NCBI GenBank assembly: GCA_965247735.1
Contig: CBDFHN010000001.1
Location: forward strand, 620,001-684,000
DNA: 64,000 nt
Direction: 5' to 3'
Origin: JAOXRU01 sp965247735
GTDB taxonomy: Bacteria > Bacteroidota > Bacteroidia > Flavobacteriales > Flavobacteriaceae
In this document: in pieces, positions 42,604-54,700 of the stretch
Layout of the letters: every line of letters starts with the position of its first letter
How positions within the stretch are numbered: position 1 is the stretch's first letter
The notes under the pieces: generated by a model
What the model was told of the DNA's origin: nothing
Database searches by the model: none
What the model saw: the letters and a program-made list of their open reading frames with translations, nothing else
Translations under genes and position numbers: made by a program

Positions 42604-42691
42604 ATAAGACTGCAACAGCATCAAGCTAAAGTATTGCTGTATAATTTTCATTAGATAAGTATTCTATATCTAAAGATGTTACAAAAAAACT

Positions 42692-45115
42692 CTATTTCCC
42701 CAAAACAATAAGCATCATTCTAAGTTCACTATAGCTGTAAGACTTATCTAGTTTTCCTTTAAGATCAGAAAGAGCTTCAAATTTTGTTTGTTCAATATCT
42801 TTTTTTAGGAGATCAAAACGTTCTTGAGGTATCAATTCCAAAATATCTATTTCTCCTGTAACAATAAAACTAGCTAAATGACTCTCCACAGTGGAAGCAA
42901 CCAATCCTCGTTTTTCTGCTACCTCATCAATACTAAGTCCTTCTTTAAAGAAATCTAGGGAAGTATGCTTGGTATCTTTTTTTTCAATATCTAATTGCAT
43001 GGCAACAGAAGCAGCTTCTTGTGGTTGTATCTTATTGGTATCACAATAGACTTGGATAATTTTTAGAATAGCCTCCCCGTATTTCTGTACTCTTTTTTTT
43101 CCCATCCCATTTACAGCAAGCAATTGTTTGTTGGTAAGTGGTAGATTATCACTCATATCATACAACGATTTCTGAGTAAATACTTGAAAGTGAGGCACGT
43201 CTTCTGATCTAGCAAATACATCACGTAGTAAGCGTAGTTTTTCTACTAATAGAGGATGTTTTGATGTTGTATTCTCTTGTCTCTTTATTTTTTTGGTAGG
43301 CGTTTGTAAAACGGCTTTAGCTCTTGTTTTTAAATATTTATTGGCACCAAAACCATCGGTGAGCCCATTTAGACAATACAATTTGTCTGTAAGTAGTTTG
43401 TCTAGGTTTTTAAGTTGTTTTTCAAAATCTTTTTTTACCGCTTGGTTATCAGTAGTAAAAGTTAACTCTTCCAACGGTTTTTTGATATGTGTTGTAGTTT
43501 GTTCTACAAAATAAGAAACAGCTTTGGTAAAGCGTTCTTGTATTGTTGCATTATCTTCTAGTTGATTGCATTCTTCACTAAGGCTTATCATTTGATTTTT
43601 AAAACCATTGGCAACCTTTAATAACGGAATTATACCTTTGTCTTTTATGGTTTCTAGCGGTTCTATTATAGTACCTCTAAAACTAGTTTTATTAGTATAG
43701 TAGATGTCTATTAGTCGTTTTGCAGGATACAATAGTGGGTGGTAGTTAAAAAGATCGGCAATTAAATTTAGTTGATATATCCGTTGCGATTTATCTAAAT
43801 CTTCCGTAGCCGGTGTATTTTCAGAAACGTTTTTGGTAAAAGAATGTATGGTAGTATCGGTAATAATACTACTGTCCTTTATAGGCGTTTTTAATACAAT
43901 ACCTTCAAGTGTCTTACATCTACTAAGTGCCACATAGGTTTGTCCGTGAGCAAAAGAAGCTTCAGCATCTATAATTGCTTTTTCAAAGGTTAATCCCTGA
44001 CTTTTATGAATAGTAATTGCCCATGCCAAACGTAATGGAATCTGTGCAAAAGAGCCCGCAACATCTTCTTTTATTTCTTTGGTTTCGTCATTAAGGGAAT
44101 AGCTAATGTTTTCCCAAGTTTCTTTGGTGGTGGTAATCTCAAAATCATCATCAGGACATTGCACAATAACTTCTTCATTGTCTAGATAGGTAATTGTACC
44201 AATTTTACCATTATAATATCGCTTTTCAGGAGAACTATCATTTTTAATAAACATTACTTGCGCTCCCTTTTTTAAGGTTAATCTATCTGCAGTAGGATAT
44301 GTATATTCATTAAATTTACCTTTAATATCTGCGGTATAGGCATATTTTTTATCCTTTAACTTATCTATTTCTACATTGTTTATAGCATCGGCTCTATTGT
44401 TATGCGTGGTAAGTGTAATATAGCCTTCGTTTTTTTGAGGACTAAAATCTGGATTGTATCTTTTGTTTAAGGTTTCTGCAGAAGCAGGAGAAAGCTTATC
44501 GTTTCTGATTTCGTTTAATATTTTTATAAACTCCTGATTGTCTTGTCTATAAATATGCTTTAGCTCTATGCTGATAGCATTGGCTTGTTGAAAAGCGAGA
44601 CTGCTAAAAAAATAAACACTCTGGTAATGCGCTTGTAACAATTGCCATTCATTGGGTTTTACAACTGGCGATAATTGCTGTAAATCTCCAATCATTAATA
44701 TTTGCACGCCTCCAAAAACTTTTGTTCTGTCTTTATACCTACGTAAAACTTGGTCTATACCATCTAATAGATCTGCACGTACCATACTTATCTCATCAAT
44801 AACCACAAGGTCTAAGGACTTTATAATATCAATTTTAGTACGATTAAACTTCCGTTGGGCATTGCTTTGATTGCTTATTGTATCCGGAAGAATAGGACCA
44901 AAAGGCATCTGAAAAAAAGAATGAATAGTAACTCCTTTGGCATTAATGGCAGCAACACCTGTAGGTGCCACAATAACCATCCTTTTTAAGGATTCATGCT
45001 TTATTTGATGTAAAAAGGTGGTTTTTCCAGTTCCTGCTTTTCCTGTCAAAAAAATATTTCTATCGGTCTTTTCTACAAAGTCTAAAGCAAGTTTTAATTC
45101 TGGATTTTCAATCAT
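42692..45115 (-). CDS. PIF1-like superfamily 1B helicase with C-terminal HRDC/HTH domains
   Basis: An 807-residue protein. Walker A GKAGTGKT (residues 25-32), VVIDEISMVRADLLD (Walker B), HIYRQD, and VALSRCKTLEG (motif VI) define a PIF1/RecD-type helicase. Residues from about 630 include an HRDC-like segment (LPLTNKQLLAVNGMGKKRVQKYGEAILKII) and an HTH_40-type domain (IDEVAEKRGLVASTVESHLASFIVTGEID). Such proteins unwind DNA 5' to 3' and act in replication or repair. Stands alone, ending 88 bp from the hypothetical gene. Confidence 0.85.
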   Translation of the reverse strand: MIENPELKLALDFVEKTDRNIFLTGKAGTGKTTFLHQIKHESLKRMVIVAPTGVAAINAKGVTIHSFFQMPFGPILPDTISNQSNAQRKFNRTKIDIIKSLDLVVIDEISMVRADLLDGIDQVLRRYKDRTKVFGGVQILMIGDLQQLSPVVKPNEWQLLQAHYQSVYFFSSLAFQQANAISIELKHIYRQDNQEFIKILNEIRNDKLSPASAETLNKRYNPDFSPQKNEGYITLTTHNNRADAINNVEIDKLKDKKYAYTADIKGKFNEYTYPTADRLTLKKGAQVMFIKNDSSPEKRYYNGKIGTITYLDNEEVIVQCPDDDFEITTTKETWENISYSLNDETKEIKEDVAGSFAQIPLRLAWAITIHKSQGLTFEKAIIDAEASFAHGQTYVALSRCKTLEGIVLKTPIKDSSIITDTTIHSFTKNVSENTPATEDLDKSQRIYQLNLIADLFNYHPLLYPAKRLIDIYYTNKTSFRGTIIEPLETIKDKGIIPLLKVANGFKNQMISLSEECNQLEDNATIQERFTKAVSYFVEQTTTHIKKPLEELTFTTDNQAVKKDFEKQLKNLDKLLTDKLYCLNGLTDGFGANKYLKTRAKAVLQTPTKKIKRQENTTSKHPLLVEKLRLLRDVFARSEDVPHFQVFTQKSLYDMSDNLPLTNKQLLAVNGMGKKRVQKYGEAILKIIQVYCDTNKIQPQEAASVAMQLDIEKKDTKHTSLDFFKEGLSIDEVAEKRGLVASTVESHLASFIVTGEIDILELIPQERFDLLKKDIEQTKFEALSDLKGKLDKSYSYSELRMMLIVLGK

Positions 45116-45273
45116 ACTACATCAATTTTAAACAAATATAGCCAAATAGTATGGAGTATTTAGTACAAAGTATCAAGATGCTTTTCAGTAATCTTCAGCT
45201 GTTAGTTATAAGCATTATCTTCTTTATTAAAATCAGTAGCTGTCTTACTTCTATCAACAAAGTGGTCTAAGTT

Positions 45274-45696
45274 CTATTTTTTAGCAACTATAAAACCAGT
45301 AACTGCAATAAACAAGCATAGTGGAGAAAAAAAGGAAGTGTCTAACTGCCCAAAAGTTGTTGTATCTATTTCCTTAAAAAAACCAATATATTTAAAATCT
45401 CCTATTGCTCTAATGCTAAAAATAAGTGGTACTCCCCAACTTAAAATAGTGGTAAGCCAATTAGGTAATTTAATAGCAATAATAGTACTTTTAATACAGT
45501 AGAATATGGAAAAAATTAAGAGAGCCAATCCCACAATAATACTATCCATAACGGTTGGAGCTAATAGCGGTTCACCAGCTATAGTAGTTGGTAAAACCTT
45601 TGAAAAAGCCCAATCACCACCTATAGCCCAATAAAAATGGAGGAAGGACAGTACCAGGAATAGGATTCCCAAAATAATACTGGCAAATTTTTTCAT
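45274..45696 (-). CDS. DUF3995 membrane protein
   Basis: A 140-residue membrane protein with four predicted helices. LVLSFLHFYWAIGGDWAFSKVLP at the start and APTVMDSIIVGLALL match DUF3995. Function unknown. It is divergent from the WYL regulator at 45771, 74 bp apart. Confidence 0.8.
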   Translation of the reverse strand: MKKFASIILGILFLVLSFLHFYWAIGGDWAFSKVLPTTIAGEPLLAPTVMDSIIVGLALLIFSIFYCIKSTIIAIKLPNWLTTILSWGVPLIFSIRAIGDFKYIGFFKEIDTTTFGQLDTSFFSPLCLFIAVTGFIVAKK

Positions 45697-45770
45697 ACCT
45701 AGAATTCTTTTTTATTTATAAAAGTATTCTTTTCTGTTTAATATAGATCAAAAAACCTATATTTCCATCC

Positions 45771-46469
45771 ATGGAGGAGCAAAAACCAAGACTTTCTAGA
45801 CTTACCGCATTATTAACACAACTACAGTCCAAAAGGATACTTACAGCTAGAGAATTAGCAGAAAAACATCAGGTAAGTATTAGAACCATATATAGAGATA
45901 TTAGAACATTAGAAGCGTCAGGTATTCCTATTGTTACCGAAGAGGGCAGAGGGTATTCCTTGGTTGATGGTTTTAACCTTCCGCCTGTAATGTTTTCTGA
46001 AGATGAAGCTAATGCTCTAATAACTGCCGAACAGCTTATTGCTACAAATAAAGACAGTTCTTTTACCTCGCATTATAAAAATGCATTACTGAAGATAAAG
46101 GCCGTATTGCAAACCGAACAACAAGAGAAAACAGAGCTCTTATCTGAACGGATTGTCATTAGAAAAACCGAAAAAGAACATAAAACCAGTGATTTTCTAA
46201 TGCAGTTGCAGGCCGCAATCACCAACTACCAATTAACTACTTTGGATTACCATTCTCTGCAAGGAGCTACAACCCAAAGAAGTATAGAGCCTTTTGCTAT
46301 ATATAGTACTCAAAATAACTGGTTATTAATTGCTTTTTGTAGGTTAAGAAACGAATTCAGAGCTTTTAGGTTAGATCATATGTTAGCAATTAAGGTTGGT
46401 GGTACTGTTTTTGAACCCCATCAGATAACATTACAAGAGTATTTTAATAGTTGCCAAGAAAAATTATAA
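45771..46469 (+). CDS. YafY-type regulator (HTH + WYL domain)
   Basis: A 232-residue protein. An HTH_11 domain (RILTARELAEKHQVSIRTIYRDIRTLEASGIPIVTEEGRGYSL, residues about 20-65) is followed by a WYL domain (residues about 145-225, ITNYQLTTLDYHSLQGATTQRSIEPFAIYSTQNNWLLIAFCRLRNEFRAFRLDHM). WYL domains sense small ligands such as nucleotides or nucleic acids. The GyrI-like gene lies 73 bp downstream in the same direction and is the likely partner or target. Confidence 0.85.
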   Translation: MEEQKPRLSRLTALLTQLQSKRILTARELAEKHQVSIRTIYRDIRTLEASGIPIVTEEGRGYSLVDGFNLPPVMFSEDEANALITAEQLIATNKDSSFTSHYKNALLKIKAVLQTEQQEKTELLSERIVIRKTEKEHKTSDFLMQLQAAITNYQLTTLDYHSLQGATTQRSIEPFAIYSTQNNWLLIAFCRLRNEFRAFRLDHMLAIKVGGTVFEPHQITLQEYFNSCQEKL

Positions 46470-46542
46470 AAACCCCTGACATACCCTTGTCATGGTCTTG
46501 TTATATTTTTGCCATATCATTAATAAAAACACAAATTATAAT

Positions 46543-47004
46543 ATGGAAAAAGTAACAAAAGAAGGTTTTAATATTATTGGAATAGCGATACGTACTACCA
46601 ATGAAAATCAACAAGCCAGTAAAGATATACCACAGCTATGGAATAAGTTTATGGAAGCTGGTATACTAGAAATGATTCCTAATAAGATAGATACTACCGT
46701 ATATGGGATTTATACTGATTATGAAGGAGACTATACCAAACCTTATACCGCAATTATTGGATGTAAGGTAAGCAATATAGAGTCGATCCCTGATGGATTA
46801 ATAGTTAAAACTATAGCACCGACTACCTATACAAAGTTTACAGCCAAAGGTGCATTAAAAGACAATGTAGTTTTTGACAAATGGGTAGCAATTTGGGATT
46901 TAGATTTGGATAGAAGTTATACTAGTGATTTTGAAGTCTATGGTGAAAAAGCTATGGATATGAATAATGCAGAAGTAGATATTTTTATTGCTGTTGAAAA
47001 ATAG
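46543..47004 (+). CDS. GyrI-like / AraC effector-binding domain protein
   Basis: A 153-residue protein from the ATG at 46543; a GTG- or TTG-like upstream extension is not needed. The sequence (EGFNIIGIAIRTTNENQQASKDIPQLWNKFMEAGILEMIPNKIDTTVYGIYTDYEGDYTKPYTAIIGCKVSN) has the ligand-binding SOUL/GyrI fold of small stand-alone effector domains, usually paired with YafY- or MerR-type regulators. A perfect TAATCCCTCA/TGAGGGATTA hairpin at 47045-47065 may end its transcript. Confidence 0.75.
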   Translation: MEKVTKEGFNIIGIAIRTTNENQQASKDIPQLWNKFMEAGILEMIPNKIDTTVYGIYTDYEGDYTKPYTAIIGCKVSNIESIPDGLIVKTIAPTTYTKFTAKGALKDNVVFDKWVAIWDLDLDRSYTSDFEVYGEKAMDMNNAEVDIFIAVEK

Positions 47005-47815
47005 TGTTGAGTGCAATATAATTCTTGTATAAATTGAATGTTTTTAATCCCTCATTGAGGGATTAATTCTTCATAACTTTCCATGATTTTTATAAAGCTA
47101 CAATCAAATATTATTCTCATGATATAATCTAGTATTTCTTTCGAGATTATCTAACCGAATTAGAACATATTTTTATAGTAGATGATTAACAATTAGAAAT
47201 ATATGGTTTAATTATTTATTAACCTTGATTACAATAGACACAATTGAGAATACTTATATTTTATAAGTATTTTCTTACAATATATTTGCGTATTTAGAGT
47301 TTAGTTTATATATTAGCATTAAATAGCCACGAATATAAAAATTAACCTATGACCTGCATTGTAATTAACGCTCCTGTTTGGGGAACAAGAACAAAGTTTT
47401 TACATTATACCTGCATAAAACAACTCTTGTAGTTTTATGGTATAAGGTATTAAGTATGAATAATTTGATTTTTACTTAAAAAATGTTTTTTTTTAAATTA
47501 AAGTGAGAGAAATCAAAGCATTATCTTAATAACCATTTAATACAAATACTTCAGCAGTTTTATGATAATGATGGTATTTCATTTTACATGTTAATACTAT
47601 TCATCATATAAAAAACCACGTAAAAGAAATAAAGGGAATCAGTATTTATATAGAGGTAAATATGTTTCTATTATTATTTTTTGAAAAAAAGATGTCAAGA
47701 TAGAAATCACTTAAAAGCGGAATGAGACTTCTACTTACTCATTCTTTAGACTAATACTTCAAAACAATTTTAAATATTACAACCAAATTTATAACCACAA
47801 CCAAAATTCAAAACC
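47005..47815. other. 811-bp intergenic region before the surface-protein operon
   Basis: Holds a terminator-like palindrome at 47045-47065, a perfect 10-base inverted repeat AATACTTATA-TTT-TATAAGTATT at 47249-47271, and TATATTTG near 47281-47288, which could be a -7 box giving a leader of more than 500 bases. ATAAAAC near 47425 pairs imperfectly with GTTTTAT 17 bases later. The sequence immediately before the ATG at 47816 repeats ACCACAACCAAAATTC-like A/C-rich units. No ORF is supported. Confidence 0.4.
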
Positions 47816-48700
47816 ATGAAAAAAAACCTACTTTTTTATGTATTAGCTTTAGTTACTGCTATTACATTCGCACAAAGCACAGGCGTTGCTGTACAGGGAA
47901 TTGCCAGAGATGCTAGTAAAACAGCTTTAGGAAATAAAAACTTAAACTTCGTTTTTGATTTGCAAATTCCGAATGGAACTTCAAAATATAGAGAAACACA
48001 AAATCTAACTACTGATGCTTTTGGGGTCTTTTCTCATATTATAGGTACTGGAACGCCACAAGGAACTACTTTTTCTGAAGTAGACTTTAGTACCGAGCAT
48101 TTAAAACTAGTTATTAGTTTGGATGGTACTGTTATTTCTGACCAGCCTTTTAACTACACACCATATGCTTATCATGCTAATAATGGAGTACCAACAGGAT
48201 CTATAATGCCATACTTAGGTGCAACACCACCACAAGGTTGGTTATTGTGTAATGGTGATGCTATACCAAATGCAAGTACTTCTGGGGCTGCATTGAAAGC
48301 CTTAATTGGTAATAATACGCCCAATTTGTTAGGAATGTTTTTAAGAGGATCAGGAACTAGTGCCGTTAACGGTCAAGATGGCCCCGCTTTAAATACAACC
48401 CAAGCTGATGATAATAAATCTCATGGGCATAGTAGTGGTGGATTAGTAACTAGTACAAATGGTAACCATAATCATACAGGTTATTATTATACAGCTCAAA
48501 ATAAATCGGGATTTCCTGATGGAGGAAATGATGGAGGAGGAAGTTATGGGTATTGGAGACATGGGGCAAGCTCTCAAGGTTCTGCAACAACTTCGGCTTC
48601 TGGAGATCATAATCATAATGTAAATGGAAATACTGCGAATACTGGTGGTACAGAATCACGTCCAGTAAACTACGGAGTAAATTATATTATAAAATTATAA
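47816..48700 (+). CDS. secreted tail-collar (phage tail fibre-like) protein
   Basis: A 294-residue protein with a signal peptide (residues 1-19, ending ITFAQ). Residues 20-120 form a beta-rich domain (GVAVQGIARDASKTALGNKNLNFVFDLQI). From residue 125, PTGSIMPYLGATPPQGWLLCNGDAIP is a tail-collar (PF07484) domain; the C-terminal half is Gly/Asn/His-rich (HGHSSGGLV, HNHTGYYY, HNHNVNG) and ends SRPVNYGVNYIIKL like tail-fibre C-termini. No other phage gene is nearby, so it is a host surface protein. The giant protein gene starts 12 bp downstream. Confidence 0.8.
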   Translation: MKKNLLFYVLALVTAITFAQSTGVAVQGIARDASKTALGNKNLNFVFDLQIPNGTSKYRETQNLTTDAFGVFSHIIGTGTPQGTTFSEVDFSTEHLKLVISLDGTVISDQPFNYTPYAYHANNGVPTGSIMPYLGATPPQGWLLCNGDAIPNASTSGAALKALIGNNTPNLLGMFLRGSGTSAVNGQDGPALNTTQADDNKSHGHSSGGLVTSTNGNHNHTGYYYTAQNKSGFPDGGNDGGGSYGYWRHGASSQGSATTSASGDHNHNVNGNTANTGGTESRPVNYGVNYIIKL

Positions 48701-48712
48701 GAGTATTTTCAG

Positions 48713-51700
48713 ATGAAAAAGATACTTTTATCTATTTGCTTAGGGCTAATGGTTAATTGGCTTTGGGCACAAAGTAATCCTCAAGTGGTTACTGGCGCAA
48801 CAACACTACAAGAACAAGAATATAATGCTAATGGAGATAATATTACCCTACAGGTGGGTATAAATCAGCATTATTTTGACTATAGCTTAGCAATTCCAGA
48901 AGAGCTTAATGGATCGGTATTTGGACGTTTTCCATGGGATGTACTCTATATGGAAGGAACCTTTGCTGATCAAACTTTTGATGTCTCTAAAGGATATTAT
49001 GGTGATAAAATTCAGTTGGATTGGTCCATTGGGGCTAATAAAGATGAAATTGAAATTATATTAATTTACCGCCGTCCTTATGTTGGTAGTGGTACAGAGT
49101 ATTTTCAATTTATAGATGGAAAAAACAGCCCGCACGAATCATTTGGGCCAGCAATAGCAACCTTAAGTAATAACGATTTTCAGTATATAGATAATTATAT
49201 AGAAGGTGGGTTATTATACGAATACCTAGTATATGCCAAAGGTGTTTCCACAATTGCGGAACGATACACTACTTACATCACTGGAATTGGGTATAGAAAT
49301 CCTACCGCTGTAGTGTCTGGTAATATTAGTTTTGATGGTGGAAACCCAGTAAAAGATGTAGTAGTTAGGGCCGAACCACAAGGTGCAGAGTTAAATGCTG
49401 GTAGTAGCATTGCAGTTTCGGATCAGGGAAGGCTAAATGTTAGATATTTGAATAAAAAAATAACAACAGAAGCCACATTTCAATCCTGGATGCGAATTTC
49501 GGAAACTGCTAATTTTACTTGGTTAAATTTACAACATAGAGATTTGGTTAATGGAGAACCGTCTTCACCACATATTTTAGCAAAAGTAGCATTAGAAGAG
49601 CTAGCTGGAGATAAAGAACTTAAAATAACCGTTAATGGTATTGATGCTGGAAATGGAACTTATACTGCAACATTAAAAAAGTTTTATCCAACAGGTGATG
49701 TAGATGGTAGAGGAGATGATATTTTAAAGCCAATTTCAGAAATTACGGCAAATTTTGTTCATCTTTCAATGGTTTTAAAAGCTGGTGAACTACCTCAATT
49801 ATTTTTAAATGGTCGTTTATTGGGCGACACATTTGTAAATGAAACTATTGTTGCTCAAGATAAAGAATTAGACATCACAAAAAGAACAATTCCAGAATTA
49901 GTAATTAGCGGTAGTTATACTTATCCATCAAATAAGGAATTCAATAGTGTGATAATTGCTGATAAAATGGATGGAATTATTGATGAAGTTCGGTTATGGC
50001 AACGTGTATTGGATAAGAGAACCATTCGCCAAGATTTTAAACGCTATTTAAGTGGTACTGAAACAAAACTACTCGTGTATTTAAAAGCCAATGAAGGGCA
50101 AGGAGAATATGCCTACGACTTATCAGCTAAAGGCTATGATTTTAATAAAAACAAAGCCTCCTTATTTAAAAGTACATGGACTGCTAATGCAATAGATAGA
50201 CCAACAAGTAATCAATTGGGAGTACTAGGAGTTACCGACGAGAATGGAAACTACTTGATTGCTGCAATTCCATATAGTGGAACAGGAGAATCTTTTAATA
50301 TTACACCTTCTTATGGGGTACATCAATTCGATCCCAATCAGCAACTTATATTTTTAGGATCTGGTGCAGAAGTTGCCAATAAGATTGATTTTAAAGACAT
50401 TTCTTCTTTTATTTTTAGAGGAAAAGCGCGAATGGATGTTGTGGGTACTTTTAATCCTATAAAAAACAATGATGGCACTGTAAATGTACCAGAAATTTTA
50501 CAAGTGCAAGAGTCAGGGTATAACCAATATACAGTAACCGCTACTTCTGGAAGCGAACGTGCATATCAAAAAGGAGATTATCAAGCTGGTGAATCAGCCA
50601 ATACTATTGTAGACATGCCAAATGTTGGTGTTGCAGATGCCAATATATATATAGATGGTACCATTGTTTTAGGAAGTGATAATCGTCCTGTAAAAACGGA
50701 TAAAGATGGTGGTTTTGTAATTGAAGTCCCTATAGGGAATCATTATATTGAAGTAAAAAAAGATAGACATAACTTTACTTATGGAGGTCGTTTTCCAATG
50801 GCTACTGCTGATGCTTTAGCACAAGAAGAGCGTATTAAAGGAAGCGCTTTAACTACCGTTGAATCTGAATATATTACTGATACTCATAAAACAGAATTTG
50901 AGTTTTTTAAACACCAGGAAGAATCGGTTACATTTTTAGACCAAACCAAAGTTACCCTTGTTGGTAAAGTTGTTGGTGGTTCTGTAGAAGCTGTAAAACC
51001 TATTGGTTTTGGTAGTGAAGGCTATGTAGAACATGTTTTTGATGCTGAAACTCCTGAAGAACGTAAAGAAGCAGTAAGTGCAGTTAATAATATAGGTACA
51101 GCAACAATAAAATTGAGTCATGAAGCTGGCGATATTGTAATTACCACAAATGAAGAATCAGGAGAATACAAACGAGAATTAGCTCCATTATTATATACTA
51201 TCGAGAAAACCAGTACTAGTGATGGAATTACAATTCTTAATGATACAGATAACATCAGTAGTACTTTTTTAAGTGCAAATGAGATTCTTGATCTTGGAAC
51301 TATTCCTGCTCCAATTACATCTGAGTTTTCTTTAGGTGATGATGTAGCACCATTGGTTTCTGAACCTTTTCAATTTGAAAAAAGTTTTGTGTACCGTTCT
51401 GCACCTCAATTGTATGTAACCCGCCAAACTTCTGCAAAAGAGGTTTTAATTAAAAAAGAGTTGTATGCTACGGAGGGAGTACAGTACAATGGTAAGGATT
51501 TAGCTATTTATGAGCAGTTTCAGAAGTATTTTATAGATTTTGAAACTTACGAATTGTATAAAAATTATGATGATGAGGTAGCTGGTGTAGAAGTAAAAGT
51601 TGCTATTACCGATGGGGATTTTATCATTAGTAATAATTTAGCATTAGAAGGTAGTGCTAGCCTTTTGTATAATGAAAAAGATAAAAGCAAGTCTACCTAT

Positions 51701-54700
51701 AGTTTTAAAGCAGGTTTACCAAGGGTATCCAAACCGTTTTTAAAAACACTCTCCATAAATTATAGAGTTAATGGTATAGATACTCCAGCAAATGGATATA
51801 ATAACGAAGGATTAATTTTAGGAGGAAAATCAGATGGAAGTCAGACCTTTGTTACCGCAGCTCCAGATGTTCCAGATATTATTCTTAGAGATCCTCCTGG
51901 TTCTAATAGTTTTGCTGCTATAGAAAAAGGAGAAAGTATCACATTTACTTCAGAAACAAGTTCTACAACTTCTGGAGGAGTGGCTTTAGAAGCAAAAGTA
52001 AGCTTGGGGATGGATTTTAAAGCTGGTGGAGGATTAGCAGGTCCTGTTGTTGAAGTAGAAACTACTGCCGATGTAACTACTGGAGTAGCATTATCTATGG
52101 CATCAACCAATGGTTCTAGTTTAACAAAGACTTATAGTTTTAATCAGACTATAGCAACTAGTGATGATCCGGCTTATGTTGGTGCAGATGGTGATTTATA
52201 CATAGGGAATTCTAAAAATTATTTTTATGGTTCTTATGATAATATTCAAGCAAATACCAATTTAATTACTGGAGCCGATGCATTAGAACTTTTATTAAAA
52301 GATAAAGATGGAAATAATGCAGCTATATATATAAGTAAACAAAAGGCGATGTATTTTAAAGAAGAGCCTTCCGAGACCTTTTTTATATATAGTCAAAAAC
52401 ATATTTTGGAAGTGCTAATTCCTGAACTAGAACAGATTGTTTATAATATTAATAATGGTATTATAGATACAAATACGCCAGGAGTACTTCCTTTAGCAGA
52501 TTATTTACAACAAATTAGGCTATGGAAAGAAACTGTTTTAGAAAATGAAAAAACTAAATATGAAGCGTTAAATAGTAGAAATAGCTATAAAAATGGTCTT
52601 GTAGAAGTATTAGAAGAACAAAAAACTGCAATTAATGAGCAAATTGAAAAAGCTGGCATTGGAGTTTCTTCTGAAAAACTTAAATCCAAAATTGAAGATT
52701 TAGAACAATTAGAAACAATGTTAGATGAACGTTTCTATGAAAACATTTCTTTTGATGCTGGTGTGGGAGAATTTTCTAAAAGCTCAGAAAGTACTTCAAT
52801 CTCGGTTAAAACTACAGAAATTAATTTTGCTATAGAAACAGGTGTTGCATTAACAATTGGAGCAGAAACAAATGGAGTTGGAATAGAAGTATCTGCATCG
52901 GCTTCACTTGCAAAAGAAGAAAATGGAAGCATTAGCACAGAAAATACCGAAACGAGTATTGTTAGCTATACATTGAAGGACAATGATGAAGCTAATCTAT
53001 TAAGCATAGATGTTATTAATGCTTTTGATGGTAATGGACCTATATTTAGTACTATTGGAGGAAGAACTTCTTGCCCATATGAAGGTGCTGAAAAAACAGT
53101 TTTTTATAATAATAACACCTATCCGAATTTAACATCAGAGATTCCGTTTTTAGAGGATAAGGATAAAGAGGCACTTAATTATGCAACACAAAAGGTAGAA
53201 GTACCTGTTATTAGCGTAAAAACTGCTAATATTACTAATGTACCAGCAGCAGGTGTTGCAGAGTTCGAACTTATTCTGGAGAATAATAGTGTTAGTGAAA
53301 CTGATGCAGATTATAAATTAAAAATAGACAATACAACCAATCCATATAATGCAATAATGAATATTGGATTGAGTGGAGAAGTGGTTCACGTACCCTATGG
53401 ACAGCAAGTTCCATTTTTATTGACTTTAGAAAAATCAGGTGCTGATCAATTCGATTATAATGATATTGCTATTGTATTAGAATCCATGTGTGATGGTGAT
53501 GTTTCTGATCAAGTATTAATTTCGGCTTCTTTTACTCCATCATGTTCTAAGGTTGTAATATCCAAACCTTTTGATAATTGGGTGGTAAATAATGCAGATA
53601 TCTATAATTTAGATGGCTCTACAAATACTCTAAATGTAGAGTTAACGGAGTTTAATGCCGATTTCAATAGCTTTAAGAAGATAGACTTGCAATACCGCAA
53701 GTCGACTGCTTCTTCATGGGGAAGACTGCATACCTATTACAAAGCACCGTTTACTACAACTGGGGGCGATACTGTAGATTATTTAGCTACGGCTATTGCC
53801 AATGGAGAAGATAGAAATTCGGCAATAAATGAAGCAAGTTTATCTTATGCCTTTGATATAGCAGGTTTAGACTTATCTGATGGTAAGTATGAGCTTAGAG
53901 CAATTTCTACCTGTAGTGATGGTACACAGTTTGTTTCAAAAGTGATTAGTGGAACTGTAGACCTAAAACGTCCAGAACAGTTTGGCACACCTTCACCTAC
54001 AGACGGAATTTTAAATGCTGGTGAAGATCTACGTTTGCAATTTAGTGAGCCTATCAATTACAATTCAGCAATTAGTAAGATTGAAATTGTGGCAGAAACT
54101 AATGATATGCCTATTTCTCATGCAGTATCTGCATATTTTAATGGAGCAGCCAATACGGTTACTATTGATAAAACAAATCTACTTAGTGGAAACTATAGTA
54201 TAGAATTCTGGATGAACAATAGTACTAGTGGTAATGCTTTAATCATGCAGCAAGACAATGGTTTTGATATCCAATATGTTAATGGAGAATTGGTATGGAC
54301 GCTTGGTGGAGAAACTATAAAAAACGAAATCATAAGCGATAACTTATTTCACCATTATACGCTAAGCTATAATCAGAAAAAGGGAGAACTTCGGATATAT
54401 GAAGATAGCAATGAGTTGATTGTAAAAACTGTTGGTGCTTTAGAATTCACCAATAAAGGAAAGTTAACTATAGGAGGAAATAACTTTACAGGAAACATAC
54501 ACGATCTACGGATGTGGACTAAATCATTATCCTTATCTGAGTCTGTTGCGAGTATGTATAAGCAATTTTCTGGCTCCGAACGTGATTTAGTAGGCTATTG
54601 GCCAATTAATGAAGGACAAGGCGCAATAGCTAAAGATTTGGCAAGATATATTCATGCCAATATGAACGCTTCATGGGATATAAAACCAAAAGCCAATGCT